The translations under genes and the position numbers were made by a program. Below are positions 10,455-20,539 of a stretch of DNA of 64,000 nt, in pieces (position 1 is the first letter of the stretch; every line of letters starts with the position of its first letter). The DNA lies in assembly GCA_934045075.1 (NCBI GenBank), contig OW203723.1, positions 2,186,577-2,250,576 on the forward strand, read 5' to 3'. The notes beneath the pieces were generated by a model. It saw only the letters and a list, made by a program, of their open reading frames with translations. It was not told where the DNA came from and did not search any database. This DNA comes from Yponomeuta sedellus (lineage: Eukaryota; Arthropoda; Insecta; Lepidoptera; Yponomeutidae).

Positions 10455-10625
10455 TCAGCAAACGTAGTGTAGGACGCCCTCTGACCAGGTGGTATGACGA
10501 TCTACGAAAAACTGCCGGCAGATGCTGGATGCGGCAAGCTGAAGTCAGGGCGCTATGGCGCTCATTAGGGAAGGGCTATGTCCAGCAGTGGTCTACATAA
10601 TATAGCCTGAAGAAGAGGAAGAATG
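10455..10625 (+). mobile_element. RTE-like LINE 3' end (GAAGAA-tailed)
   Basis: Encodes KRSVGRPLTRWYDDLRKTAG followed by the terminal YVQQWST and a stop, the RTE reverse-transcriptase C-terminus, then TATAGCCTGAAGAAGAGG. The final block is the same as the SINE-E tail. Confidence 0.75.
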
Positions 10626-11390
10626 CTTTTAAGTGCAAGAAATTAACTAACACGAACAAAAATTCTGAACAAAACCTTACTCTTAAATTTCTACACGTTT
10701 TACACAAAGTACGCAGTGGTACAACTATGAGGCTAAGTGTGGAAATCTCAGCTAGAACTAACTAGGTCAGGCAGACATCATGGGCATATTAATACAGTCG
10801 TAGCACGCAACCCTAAAAAGTATTGTTCCGTACACAAGCAAGGCAGGGGAGTTCTAATCAAGATTGTGTTATGTTTTTATTGTGCTAAACTTTTCTCCTC
10901 AGATTACGCTGGCCGTATTTCCTGATGGGATACTGGGGGATTCTGTAAAAGTTTTCTATTGTACATTGTTAGGGTATAACAACTGTTTGTGCGCCTAAGT
11001 GCCTTCCAACTTAAATATCTGTCTCAATCTTTATGCGGGCGTAACGTTTTCACGTTTTGTTTTGCCTTAATAATGCTTGTCTTCCACTTTTATTGCTTGA
11101 AAACTTATAATTGCATTCCGTCCGAACGTAGCTCGGCAAAATGTTTTTGAGCGATGAAACCGTAATTGTGTAAGTATTTATTATTTTAAGAGCAGTAGTA
11201 GGAGATCGTAGTTTTTAGTATTTAAGATAAGATAAAAAGTTTGTTTTTGCCTCATCAAAAACCACTTAAACAAAGTAAGACTTAAAACTAGGTATTATAA
11301 AATAAGGCAAAAGGTAGTGGCTCAGCTGGTGCTGACCCGGGTCAGCCCGGGTATTTATTTTCTTTGTTATATGTTTTTTATTTACCAGGC
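10626..11390. other. No recognised gene
   Basis: AT-rich. No supported feature. Confidence 0.4.
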
Positions 11391-11394
11391 ACAC

Positions 11395-11470
11395 CTAGTG
11401 TAAGTAAAAGTGCCACTGGACGTTGAATATATCGTTTCATTATGTAGATGCAAAGGCCAAAGATGCATTT
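11395..11470 (+). repeat. SINE-T fragment (3' end)
   Basis: Matches the end of the copies at 49250 and 59925 (CACTGGACG, then GTAGATGCAAAGGCCAA). Confidence 0.5.
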
Positions 11471-11613
11471 ATCTTAGCCAAAGATAAAATATATGTAATA
11501 TGCAAAAGTAATATTATCTGCTCTACCTTATTAAATTGTATTATTGTTATTATTTTATATCTCTACTCTACCCTAATCTAATTTGTGCTAAGAACTGCAG
11601 ACACATTAAAAAT

Positions 11614-11811
11614 TTTTTGTACTAAAACTTTCGTAAGCACAACTCATTGTAGACTTTTAGTCCGGATTTACTTACGGGTGTTGTTATATCGGAAAAGTCC
11701 GACCAGGTTTCGCTCCGATTCGCCGATAAGATCTGCGGATCGGAGCGAAACCTGGTCGGACTTTTCCGATATAACAACAGCCGTAAGTAAATCCGGACTA
11801 AAAGTCTACAT
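11614..11811 (-). mobile_element. Foldback retroposon F1, copy 1
   Basis: The central part is a near-perfect inverted repeat (about 75-bp arms) around 11730. Orientation is set by the outer block AAACTTTCGTAAGCACAAC. The T-rich left side is an A-tail on the minus strand. Flanks share TTAAAAAT (11606-11613 and 11812-11819). Open frames on both strands are mirror images of the palindrome, not genes. Confidence 0.65.
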
Positions 11812-11864
11812 TTAAAAATATCATGAAACAATCTAATTACAAACAAGATTGTCATTAATTAGTG

Positions 11865-12075
11865 ACGTCTGTGGCGTAGCGGTAGCACATCGGCCTACCA
11901 TGCAAGAGGTCCCGGATTCGAACCCCGGCTCGGGACAAAAAAAACCGCAGGTCTTGGATGTTTACATGTTTGTGATATCGTTGTGTCTGGTTCCCACGAC
12001 ACAGGGTATCCTAGTGTGGGGCCAGAAGCAATGTATGTGCCTGTATGTGAATGTTTGTTATGTTATTTTTTGTTA
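11865..12075 (+). mobile_element. SINE-B
   Basis: A-box-like TGGCGTAGCGGTAGCAC, B-box ATTCGAACCCC, body GGTCTTGGATGTTTACATG, and a TTATGTTATTTTTTGTTATT tail. Good full-length example. Confidence 0.8.
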
Positions 12076-12175
12076 TTTATAACCTGGAAAATATGGAGCT
12101 CTCAAATAAAAGCATCGAATGGCACTACAGTCTATTTATTCTTACTTGTCTAATTTAGTAAACAAGATTCTACCC

Positions 12176-12449
12176 ATTTTTATGGTGTAATCATGTGGGT
12201 ACAGTGATATCGTTCCGATGTTAAACCTAACTGCAAAGTAGGTAGTCGGGGCTGTAAGTAATGCAATTTGCTTAAGTCAGATGTCGCTGCCTGTACGTAA
12301 TACAGAGAATATTGTAAAGAGGTTCAAAATTTCACTGATGTCGTGAGTCGCCCATTGGCTCAATTGGTAGAGCGCTGGTACGGATAGCCAGAGGTTGCGG
12401 GTTCGAATCCCGGCATGGGTGAAATTTTTAGCCTCTAAATAGGTTTTTA
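12176..12449 (+). mobile_element. SINE-A with clear TSD
   Basis: The 12-bp duplication AAGATTCTACCC lies at 12164-12175 and 12450-12461. The insertion runs from TTTTTATGGTGTAATC to AATAGGTTTTT, which fixes the 3' end of the family. Confidence 0.85.
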
Positions 12450-12461
12450 AAGATTCTACCC

Positions 12462-13125
12462 TTAAACTGTAACTTTTTAATCCGAAACTGCCATATTTCC
12501 ATAAATGAAGTAACTTGAAATACTCTTTTAGATAACACGCTGCCAATTTTATAAACATAGTTCATAATAGTTCATGAATTTGCGAGAAAATGTCTAGTTT
12601 AGGCATCTAATCACAATTTTAAGGTTAGAATCTTGTTTACTAAATTGGAAAAGTAAGAATAAATAGACTGTAGGTAAGCCAACTCAATATAAATTAAACT
12701 CCGCGCACTATCACAATTCAGTGGTTCTTAAAGAAACTTTATTTGCATAATAAAACCCTGGCCTGGGTCCCCCAAACAACAGCTGTCTCTCCTCGCCATA
12801 GTAAACACATAAAGAAGTATGTTTACTGACATCCTCAAGGACAAAGTGTATTTTTATCTAGCCATTTTTCCTCCCGAGAGTAACGAGATAAGATCGCATC
12901 GGATTGGAAAGGGCGCTGGCTGAAGGCTCGGGTCAAAGTCCTAACTGAAAATCGTGTGGTTCAACTTCTTAATACTCTCGTAAAGGGTCCGCAATCGTAT
13001 TAACACAGCGGCAATAACACAACAAATATACCATCTTAATGCGCAGTGAAAGGGCATTATGCTTAGAATGTATATAAAAGAATGTATCGGAGTCAGAATA
13101 GAATTAAATAATGTTTGTTTGATAC
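12462..13125. other. No recognised gene
   Basis: Nothing supported. Confidence 0.4.
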
Positions 13126-13127
13126 AA

Positions 13128-13345
13128 CATTTAACATCATCCATTATGTCCCCACCGAGGGGAATGACTCTCTTTCCTGGCAAGGTATAGGCCAATCTCC
13201 ACCACGGGGGCCAAGTCAGGATTGGTGGAGGCTTGCAAGACTAGTGACTGGGCTGACTGTCAGAAGTTTTCAAGCCGCCCTAAAGCCTCCAACATGGCTT
13301 AATGACTGCCATCTATCGACGCAAGATAAGCGAGACAGCATGCTC
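13128..13345 (-). mobile_element. SINE-D, type II, 5'-truncated
   Basis: Tail CCCCACCGAGGGG and the body to GCCATCTATCGACGCA. No head. Confidence 0.6.
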
Positions 13346-13542
13346 GGCGAAATAGAATAGAAACCATTTATTTTTTACACACAAAACAATTTTAACACAT
13401 AAATAACAACAACAAAATACTATATTTCAAAATTAAAATTTACCTGGATCGATTATGATAATTATTACTACTGACTAATATTATTACTGATGAATATTAT
13501 TACTGATATACTATTTTAATTGTTAGTTCATCATACAGATTC

Positions 13543-13754
13543 ATTGTAGACTGTTAGTCCGGATTTACTTACGGGTGTTGTTATATCGGAAAAGTCCGAC
13601 CAGGTTTCGCTCCGATTCGCAGAGCTTAATCATGGTGAGCAGAGACGGAGCTCGCGTCTTCGGTTGCTTGTCTCACACAAGAGTGTAACACCCGTAAGTA
13701 AATCCGGACTAACAGTCTACAATGTGTTGTGCTTACGAAAGTTTTAGTTGAAAA
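13543..13754 (+). mobile_element. Foldback retroposon F1, copy 2
   Basis: 10-bp TSD ATACAGATTC at 13533-13542 and 13755-13764. The ends are TTGTAGACTGTTAGTCCGG and its complement, then TGCTTACGAAAGTTTTAG and a short A-run. The loop holds a unique stretch that includes GCTTAATCATGGTGAGC. Confidence 0.75.
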
Positions 13755-13984
13755 ATACAGATTCGTTTGTATTATTTATGAAATTGTAATTATATTACAA
13801 TGTAATTTAAGCTAAATTTCTGCTTTTGGTTTTATGCTTGAAATATAAATAGACAATTTTGTTACATAAACTAAATAAATTAATATGAATATAAATACTG
13901 TGTATCGTGGCAATAAATGGGTACCAGATTCCGCATGTGTTACAGGTTTTTCCGTAACGCTGATATTCTATCAGGCTTCTCATT

Positions 13985-14640
13985 AGCAGATAAGATAAGA
14001 TAAGAATATTCTTTATTGTACACAAGGAAAAAACAAACAAAAAAAATATTACAAAGACACAGTACAATTGGCGTCCTTATTGCTTAGAGAAATTTCTTCC
14101 AGACAACCCACGATGGAGAGTTCATGAAGGAAAAGTGAGACGGGTAGTTGGTGCAAACATGAATATTGATATACTATACTTATACTTAAAAATAATATAC
14201 TTACATAAACCATAACATATAATAGATAAAGCAATTTATTATAAAGATACCAAACTTACATTATTTACAATAAAGTTCCACAAGAGGATAAAAAGAAAGA
14301 CATACCTACAGTAAGAAAAACAATAACAAAATCAAACAAAAAAAATTAGAGTGATAGATACAAATCATAAAAATCTTGTTTTTAAAGATAGCTGGGGAAG
14401 AAGAGCGCCTTATTGAAACCGGCAGATCATTCCACAGGCACAGCAGACTTAAAAGCCTAACTAGAACACAAAGTACTTGATTAATCATTGAAAGTAAGTA
14501 ATTATTAAAACAACAACTATCCTTACACTTCGTCTTAATGTATTGGTTTTTAATGCCCTTAATAATAGTATAACAAAAGTACCCATCCAACTTAGAAGAT
14601 AAAAAAATCTTCAAGCACATCTTAAACCATTCTTTAACTA
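13985..14640 (-). mobile_element. LINE-M 3' end with RT C-terminus
   Basis: The minus strand encodes LCLWNDLPVSIRRSSSPAIF (about 14370-14440), the conserved end of CR1/Jockey-type reverse transcriptases, in a frame-damaged context. The family 3' UTR (14060-14150), an AATAAAG signal and a TCTTA tail follow. Confidence 0.65.
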
Positions 14641-14689
14641 AACAATTTAACTAGACGCAATTAAAACAGCTCGCATTCACGCAAAAAGA

Positions 14690-14770
14690 TTCGCAGTCGG
14701 TAGGATTCGAACCTACGCTCCCAGATTTAGTAAAAATACCCTATAAAAGCTAACGAACTAGACGAGAAGT
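14690..14770 (-). other. tRNA-like segment, probably a SINE head
   Basis: The minus strand has a good B-box (AGGTTCGAATCCTACC) and a weak A-box-like GTCTAGTTCGTTAGC. The acceptor arms do not pair, so I do not call a tRNA gene. Confidence 0.3.
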
Positions 14771-14917
14771 GACTTTTACACAAACAGCCGAATTACCAAC
14801 CAAACTTTCTTCGAAACACACACAAAACGTCTTTAGTCTTGGATTATAAGTTTGAACTCTTTGGTTAGTAATGCGGCTTAAGAGTCACGATCGGCTTTTT
14901 AGCGTTCTCAAATCCAC

Positions 14918-15225
14918 AAGCGCTTGTAGCTTCGGCTGCCTGAGTGATCTTAAACAATCAGCAACATAGGGCGTGTTCAGTGCTTGGATTGGTGACCATC
15001 TATGACTAACGCTAGTGGATTTTTTCCGAGCGGTACCGTGCTACGCAAGGCGCGTTAAGCAGTTGGTGCCGGCTGCCGTAGACAGATGGCAGTCGTTAAG
15101 CTAAATCAGAGGCCTTAGATTGGCTTGAAAACTTGTGACAGATGACCAGCTACGGACTTGGCCCCCGTGGTTGAGTATACCTTCCTTATGGGAAGAGACC
15201 CGTGCCCCTCGGTGGGGATATAATT
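14918..15225 (+). mobile_element. SINE-D, type II, with the most 5S-like head
   Basis: 14941-14997 reads like the internal control region of 5S rRNA genes: GTGATCTTAAACAATCAGCA, then TGCTTGGATTGGTGACC, against the 5S-type CTTGGATGGGNGACC. The body and type II tail (CCCCTCGGTGGGG) follow. Confidence 0.7.
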
Positions 15226-15568
15226 GGTTGATTACGAAGTCCACAAGGAACCCTTATAATTTCGCCATGTTCCATCCCTTAGGTAGGTACTGAGATGATT
15301 TATACAGCTATCAGTAGCATCTTCACTCACATTAAGAGAAGGTTCGAAGGTCAAGTTCTAACACGAATCACTAATGATGCCAAACGAGTCGCAGACCAGA
15401 GCTTAATTCGGATAATAATCGGCTTATGAAATGTGAGCTAATTGCAATCTTCGATATTCGAGCGCATTGTGCAATGGTTTTTAATCACAAAATCAAACTA
15501 AGCCATGACTCAAGTAGGAACTTGGATCAAAATTTACAAGCAAAATGTGGAAAATGTCCCATGAATTT

Positions 15569-15598
15569 AAAAACCTATTTAGAGGCTAAAAATTAAAT
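15569..15598 (-). mobile_element. 30-bp SINE-A tail insertion
   Basis: Only the terminal tail (minus-strand TAGCCTCTAAATAGGTTTTT) plus a few bases is present. It is flanked by the 14-bp TSD TGTCCCATGAATTT at 15555-15568 and 15599-15612. Confidence 0.85.
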
Positions 15599-15754
15599 TG
15601 TCCCATGAATTTTGGGCGGTTTGAAAGCCATACCTAATTTGAACGCGCCTAAACAATAGCTATTGGATGTTGTTTGTTTTTTTAGTCTCATTGCGATCTC
15701 TGTGGTGAAATTAATTAATTGCGCACATCACACTAATTTATAAAGGCTAAGAAA

Positions 15755-15960
15755 GTTTGTGAGTGTATTATGTTTGTTACTTCTTCACGTCTAAACGGCT
15801 GAAGCGATTTTAATAAAACTTGGCATAGAGTTAGCTGACACCCTGGATTAACTTATAAACAACGTTTTACTGTGGGAAAATACCTTATTCTTATAGAAAA
15901 ATCAATTATTTTCCCTAATAAACCGCGCACAACACAGCAGGGTACAGGTAGGAGCCTACG
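15755..15960 (+). repeat. Unclassified dispersed repeat K
   Basis: Shares CGTCTAAACGGCTG-AGCGATTTT with 24828-24905, and its end resembles 16800-16910 (CTCTAATAAAC). No coding capacity. Confidence 0.45.
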
Positions 15961-16342
15961 TAAAAACAGCCACTCTATATACCCCTCTCCGTTTAGAGGG
16001 GTCATTGTTAATTTTCTCCTCGCAAAGATATAGGAGGTGGTGGAATGTGTTTAATTAAAAGTTGAAATTTTAACGCACACTCAAAAGGGCGTAGCACTTT
16101 GATCTGCTCAGATGTTTTGGAATGGCTTAATTGGTCACTTAGGACTTTAATTAAATTGCATGCTCTGCGATTTTGCCCGAGATTAATAGAAATAGCCAAC
16201 GCTTTATTGTTTTGGAATAAAGATAGATAGATAAAGAATACTTTATCACATCATCACGTCACACTTAATTATATTGTCGCGGTCCTATCCCGAACCATCT
16301 AGAATAGAGCTTTCTGGAAGCCTATCGAATAGTCGCCGCATG

Positions 16343-16795
16343 CTGCTCAATTAGCTCAATTGAAAGAGCGCTGGCATGGATAGCCAGAGGTTGCGGGTTC
16401 GAATCCCGGCATGGGTGAAATTTTTAGCCTCTAAATAGGTTTTTTAAATTGGTCCTTAGCACGGGTTAGTGCATTAAAATAAAAATAGCATTATCATGTG
16501 GGTACAGTGATATCATTCCGATGTAAAAACCTAACTGCAAAGTAGGTAGTCGGGGCTGTAAGTGATGCAATTTACTTAAGCCAGATGTCGCTGCCCTTAC
16601 GTAATACAGAGAATAGTGTAAAGAGGTTCGAAATTTCACTGATGCCAGTGAGTCACCCATTAGCTCAATTGGAAGAGCGCTGGCACGGATAGCCAGAGGT
16701 TGCGGGTTCGAATCCCGGCATGGGTGAAATTTTTAGCCTCTAAATAGGTTTTTTAAATTGGTCCTTAGCACGGGTTAGTGCATTAAAATAAAAAT
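16343..16795 (+). mobile_element. SINE-A head-to-tail multimer
   Basis: Unit 1 (16343-16448) is truncated. Unit 2 (16449-16757) is complete and begins with the boundary block CCTTAGCACGGGTTAGTGC. Then the first ~40 bp of a third unit follow (16758-16795). The spacing is about 309 bp. Confidence 0.75.
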
Positions 16796-17039
16796 AGTAT
16801 AACCCTAGATTAAGACAAAGGCTACGTTTTGCTGCAGAAAAATATAGTTTACTTTCAATACATAATTTATTTTCTCTAATAAACTGCGGGTAATACCGCG
16901 GGGCAAAAATAGTTGAACTTAAAAATGGAAATTACACAGACATTTTGTTCTTTATAGTTATCTGTGGAAACTTTTAATGACTGTCTGTTTTTTATCTCGA
17001 GTGTGTAATATTCTATACAGCTTTAGTCACAAGTTTTCC

Positions 17040-17165
17040 TTATTAAATAAATAAAAAAATATTAACATAAGAGTACAGCCGGCGGCCTCAACCCCAGAAG
17101 TGATTTCTTCCAGACTACCTTTGGGTGGACTGGACTAATACTTAAAAGAAGGTGGTAGATGTACA
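17040..17165 (-). mobile_element. LINE-M 3' end fragment
   Basis: Contains the minus-strand 3' UTR block around CTTCCAGACTACCTTTGG, with an A-rich end. Confidence 0.5.
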
Positions 17166-17299
17166 AACAAAACACAAAATTACTTATGTTTATGGATACA
17201 TGCTTAGACAACATTGTTAACAAAATAAATTATAAACAGATTCATACAAATAGTTTATAAATAAGAACTAATTTTACATTTAAACACATAAATAAATCT

Positions 17300-17407
17300 A
17301 AAGCGCTCGGAAAAATGCCACTAGCGGTAATCACGAGATGGGCACCCATCCTGCACCTGACCGCGCCTGTTGTTGCTTAACTCAAGTGATTGATTCCGAT
17401 CACTCGG
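17300..17407 (-). mobile_element. SINE-D head fragment
   Basis: Contains the 5S-like region (ACCTGACCGCGCCTGTTGTT on +). The tail is missing. Confidence 0.6.
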
Positions 17408-17683
17408 TATATAAACAATAATGTTATATTGCAAATTACATAAACGCGGCTTTAAAACCATGCCGATTGCAGCGTACACGAAACAAAATATATAAATACT
17501 AGCCAAATTGAAAGCCTTGAAGTGACACAGCGATATAGCGGGCGGCTGTAAAAGACGCATGCGTCGACTAAATTGCTTCCAATAAATTATGGCGGTGATC
17601 AATTCGCACTCGCGAAGCAAAGCACTATAAGCGGAGCGTGCTTTGTGCTTAAGGCAAGCTATCCGCCTCCGCCTGTGCGATTG

Positions 17684-17782
17684 CAACCCTGTTTGTCCCC
17701 ACTGCTGGGGCAAGGGTCTCCTCCTGCATCGCAGGAGGGCCAGGCCATACTCCACCACGGGGGCCAAGTCCGGGTTGGCATC
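17684..17782 (-). mobile_element. SINE-D tail fragment, type I
   Basis: CCCCACTGCTGGGGCA and the following block only. It lies in the wrong order to form one copy with 17300-17407. Confidence 0.6.
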
Positions 17783-17821
17783 CGCCTGTGTCCGCCGTTA
17801 TCTGTTCATGGCAATCATACG

Positions 17822-18050
17822 ACCTCGGTGGCGCAGCGATTTAGCACGCTGACTGTAAAACCGAAGGTCTCGGGTTCGATCCCCGGCCGGGTCAAACTAG
17901 GAAACGAACTTTTTTAGGTTGTCTCGGGTCTTGGATGTTATCTATGTGTTTATTGTGTTTAATCTATCGTCCAGTTAGCAAATATAACACAAGTCATTTA
18001 GTATAGGGCTAACGAGATCTGTGTAATATGTCCATGAATATTTATTATAC
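17822..18050 (+). mobile_element. SINE-C
   Basis: tRNA-like head with A-box-like GGTGGCGCAGCGATTTAGC and B-box GGGTTCGATCCCC, followed by a body ending near TAATATGTCCATGAATATT. The complementary copy is at 60300-60465. Confidence 0.75.
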
Positions 18051-18109
18051 ACCCGCCAATCACCACTATGCAGGTTCGGCTAGTGTGGGGGCATAGCTAA
18101 GAAAAGTTG

Positions 18110-18600
18110 GCACAGAAACAGCGATATAATTCCAATGTAACACCTAACTGCAAAGTAGGTACTCGAGGCTGCAAGTGATGCAAATTACTTTAGCCCGGTG
18201 TCACTGCCTGTACGCACCACAGAGAGTATTGTAAAGAGGTTTGAAATTTAACTGAAGCCGTTAGTCGCTTTTTTTTTTTAACCCTATAAAGGGCACCCTC
18301 CGGAGGACACGGGGGAGGGAGGTGGTGAATGCTCATGCATAACAGCACGGACCTAGCCGTGCTGCCAATGAGGGACTCACAAGAAGTGCGCCTACCCACT
18401 TAACACCACCTTGGGACTGGTTTTGGTCCTAAAGACCCCTAAACCCACATCGGGAGCGACCCCCCTCGAGGCCGAGGAGGGCGCACGCCGTTAGTCGCCC
18501 ATTAGCTCAGTAGAAGAGCGCTGGCACGGTTAGCCAGAGGTCGCGTGTTCGAGTGCCGACATGGGTGGAATTTTAGCCTCTAAATAGGTTTTTGAAATTA
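18110..18600 (+). mobile_element. SINE-A interrupted by a poly(A) retroposon
   Basis: Body 18110-18268, then the insert 18269-18486, then the tRNA-like head and tail 18487-18600 (B-box GTGTTCGAGTGCC is degraded). The 12 bp GCCGTTAGTCGC is duplicated at the break. Confidence 0.75.
18269..18486 (-). mobile_element. Poly(A)-tailed retroposon, 218 bp
   Basis: On the minus strand it ends in a run of about 11 A and is flanked by GCCGTTAGTCGC at 18257-18268 and 18487-18498. It is GC-rich (CCTCCCTCCCCCGTGTCC), unlike its surroundings. It looks like a 5'-truncated LINE 3' UTR of unknown family. Confidence 0.7.
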
Positions 18601-18689
18601 TCCTTAGCATAGGTTAGTGCATAAAAAAAGAATATAATCGGTACAGAAAGCTGAACTTCCCACAATGTTGGAATAGTATAGCAGTGGGG

Positions 18690-18775
18690 GCATACACCTT
18701 TGTATGCCCCCACTGCTGGGGCAGGAAGGTTCACCATACTCCACCACAGGGGCCAAGTCCAGATTGGTGAAAAAT
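18690..18775 (-). mobile_element. SINE-D tail fragment
   Basis: CCCCACTGCTGGGGCAGG and the next block. Truncated on both sides. Confidence 0.5.
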
Positions 18776-18990
18776 GTCAGTCTCAAGCTCTGAGTTTTGT
18801 AAACACCTTGGTTTCCTCATCATGTTTTCTTCCACCGTGCCTTTGATAATGACAGCATCGTGACGAACCGAGTATCTGAGCTGTTCAAATACCTTGAAAT
18901 TGTCAATCCGCAATGGGCACGCGTGGTAATTAAACCCATATTCTCTCTCTGAAAGAAGGCCTGTGCCCTGCAGTGGGACATTTATAGGCA
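18776..18990 (-). repeat. Dispersed repeat H
   Basis: Shares CTTGAAATT-TCAATCCGC and the end block TCTCTCTCTGAAAGAAGGCC with the split copy at 51345-51470 plus 52833-52895. Confidence 0.5.
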
Positions 18991-19027
18991 AGAAAAAAAA
19001 ACCTAGTCAACTAAACGGTATTTATAT

Positions 19028-19200
19028 AATACTAGCAGACCCAGCGAACTTCGTACCGCCTAACAGCGGATTTTTTATTTTTCTCTCCGTAAAAATCATC
19101 CTAGTACGTCAAGGTATATTGTAAAAAAATAATTAGAGAAATTGGTTAAGCTGCTCTCGAGATTTGCGCTTACCAACACATTCGGGGATTCATTTTTATA
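19028..19200 (+). repeat. Dispersed repeat G
   Basis: Begins CAGACCCAGCGAACTTCGTA and ends GCGCTTACCAACACATTC then TTCATTTTTATATT. It is non-coding. Other copies are at 36258, 50622 and 50966. Confidence 0.6.
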
Positions 19201-19202
19201 TT

Positions 19203-19515
19203 CGTTATCAACCCTTGTATGTCCCCACTGCTGGGGCACGGGTCTCTTCCTGCATCACAGGAAGGTTAGGCCATACTCCACCATGGGGGCCAAGTCCGGG
19301 TTGGTGGAGGATTGTAAGACAGTGGCGGGTCTAACTGTCAGAAGTTATCAAGCCACCTATAAGACCTCTGACACGGCTTAACGACTGCCATTGTATGACA
19401 GCCGGCACCAACGGCTTAGCGTGCTTTGCGAAGCACGGAAGCGCTCGGAAAAATGCCACTAGCGGTAGTCACGGGACGCTCACCCATCCCGTACCTGACC
19501 GCGCCTTTTGTTGTA
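19203..19515 (-). mobile_element. SINE-D, type I, head-truncated
   Basis: Starts ATCAACCCTTGTATGTCCCC on + and stops within the 5S-like region at CTGACCGCGCC. Confidence 0.75.
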
Positions 19516-19525
19516 TTTTTATATT

Positions 19526-19777
19526 CTATCTATCTATCCATCCAGCCCATGAATGAAGCCCACTGCTGGGTATAGGCCTCTTCCATTTCACGCCAACTCT
19601 CCCGGTCCCTAGCCAATCTCGACCACTTACCCCCGGCTGCTTTTTTAATGTCATCCCTCCAACGGGCAAGTGGTCTACCCACCGAACGACGACCGGTTCT
19701 TGGCCACCACTCCGTGACTGCCCTTGTCCACCTTCCGTCATCACGTCTCATCAGGTGTCCCGCCCATCTCCACTTCA
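19526..19777 (-). mobile_element. 5'-truncated RTE-like LINE 3' end
   Basis: Encodes the same RTE C-terminus as 4151-4417 with very few differences. The 11-bp TSD ATTTTTATATT is at 19515-19525 and 19778-19788. The tail is (TAGA)n. Confidence 0.85.
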
Positions 19778-19944
19778 ATTTTTATATTATAGAAGATTAA
19801 TAAGGAATTATATAATAGTATAGGCATGTTTGTACCGAACTTAATTGTAAAGGAAGAGCGGGGCTTCTTGGCACAGGTATCTATACACTTAATAGGAAGT
19901 CCTCACAACAGTGTAAAAGAAATGTCAAGTTTATAACAAAATAT

Positions 19945-20205
19945 GCTGTGTGGTGTCGGCCTAGAGAATAGCACCAACCCAAATTCTTCCCGCGGGTGTC
20001 TTAAAAGGCGACTAAGGGACACAAACCGGGGGGTGGGCAGCAGCGCCCCCTGCAGTACAATTCCAATGAACTGCGTTCCCCAACCAGCATGCCCAGCTTG
20101 GGGATTATGGGCATTATCCTCCAATGATGGCACATCCTTGCGCTATGGCGCTCATTAGGGGAGGGCTATATCCAGCAGTGGACTAATATAGCCTGAAGAA
20201 TATAA
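19945..20205 (+). mobile_element. SINE-E, full length
   Basis: From TGTGTGGTGTCGGCC to GACTAATATAGCCTGAAG. The last ~60 bp (CGCTATGGCGCTCATTAGGG to the end) are shared with the RTE-like ends at 10540-10620 and 35790-35878. Confidence 0.8.
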
Positions 20206-20214
20206 CGAAATATT

Positions 20215-20535
20215 TTTTTTATTTATTTTATAACGGTCCGCTCAGCCATCCGCCCGTCCCGCGGCAGCAGAAGCAAGAGTCCCGAACGCTATTTGTTGTG
20301 CTCATAAAAAGAATCCCCTTTATAGCTGGGATATTGCAAAGACTTTGCATGTCCCGGGCTACCGGCCAGCAAATCCCTTTAGAGCGAAAGCCTTTGGGGC
20401 TGTGCAGGACGCAGAAAAACCACTTTGAAGAAGAAGAAATAATTCCGCGGTTGTACATCAACACTTACCTGTTATGTAAGTTTTTACTGTTTCTTGTCTT
20501 TTGTTAATAAAGCGTTACAAACAGACAAACATTTT
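20215..20535. other. Unclassified, GC-richer patch
   Basis: A 20235-20410 block of higher GC precedes an AATAAAG signal near 20508. It may be the end of an LTR or LINE. No protein is recognisable. Confidence 0.3.
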
Positions 20536-20539
20536 ATAT

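Noticed and set aside
11585..11855. Similar 76-77 residue open frames on both strands
   Set aside because: Mirror readings of the F1 palindrome.
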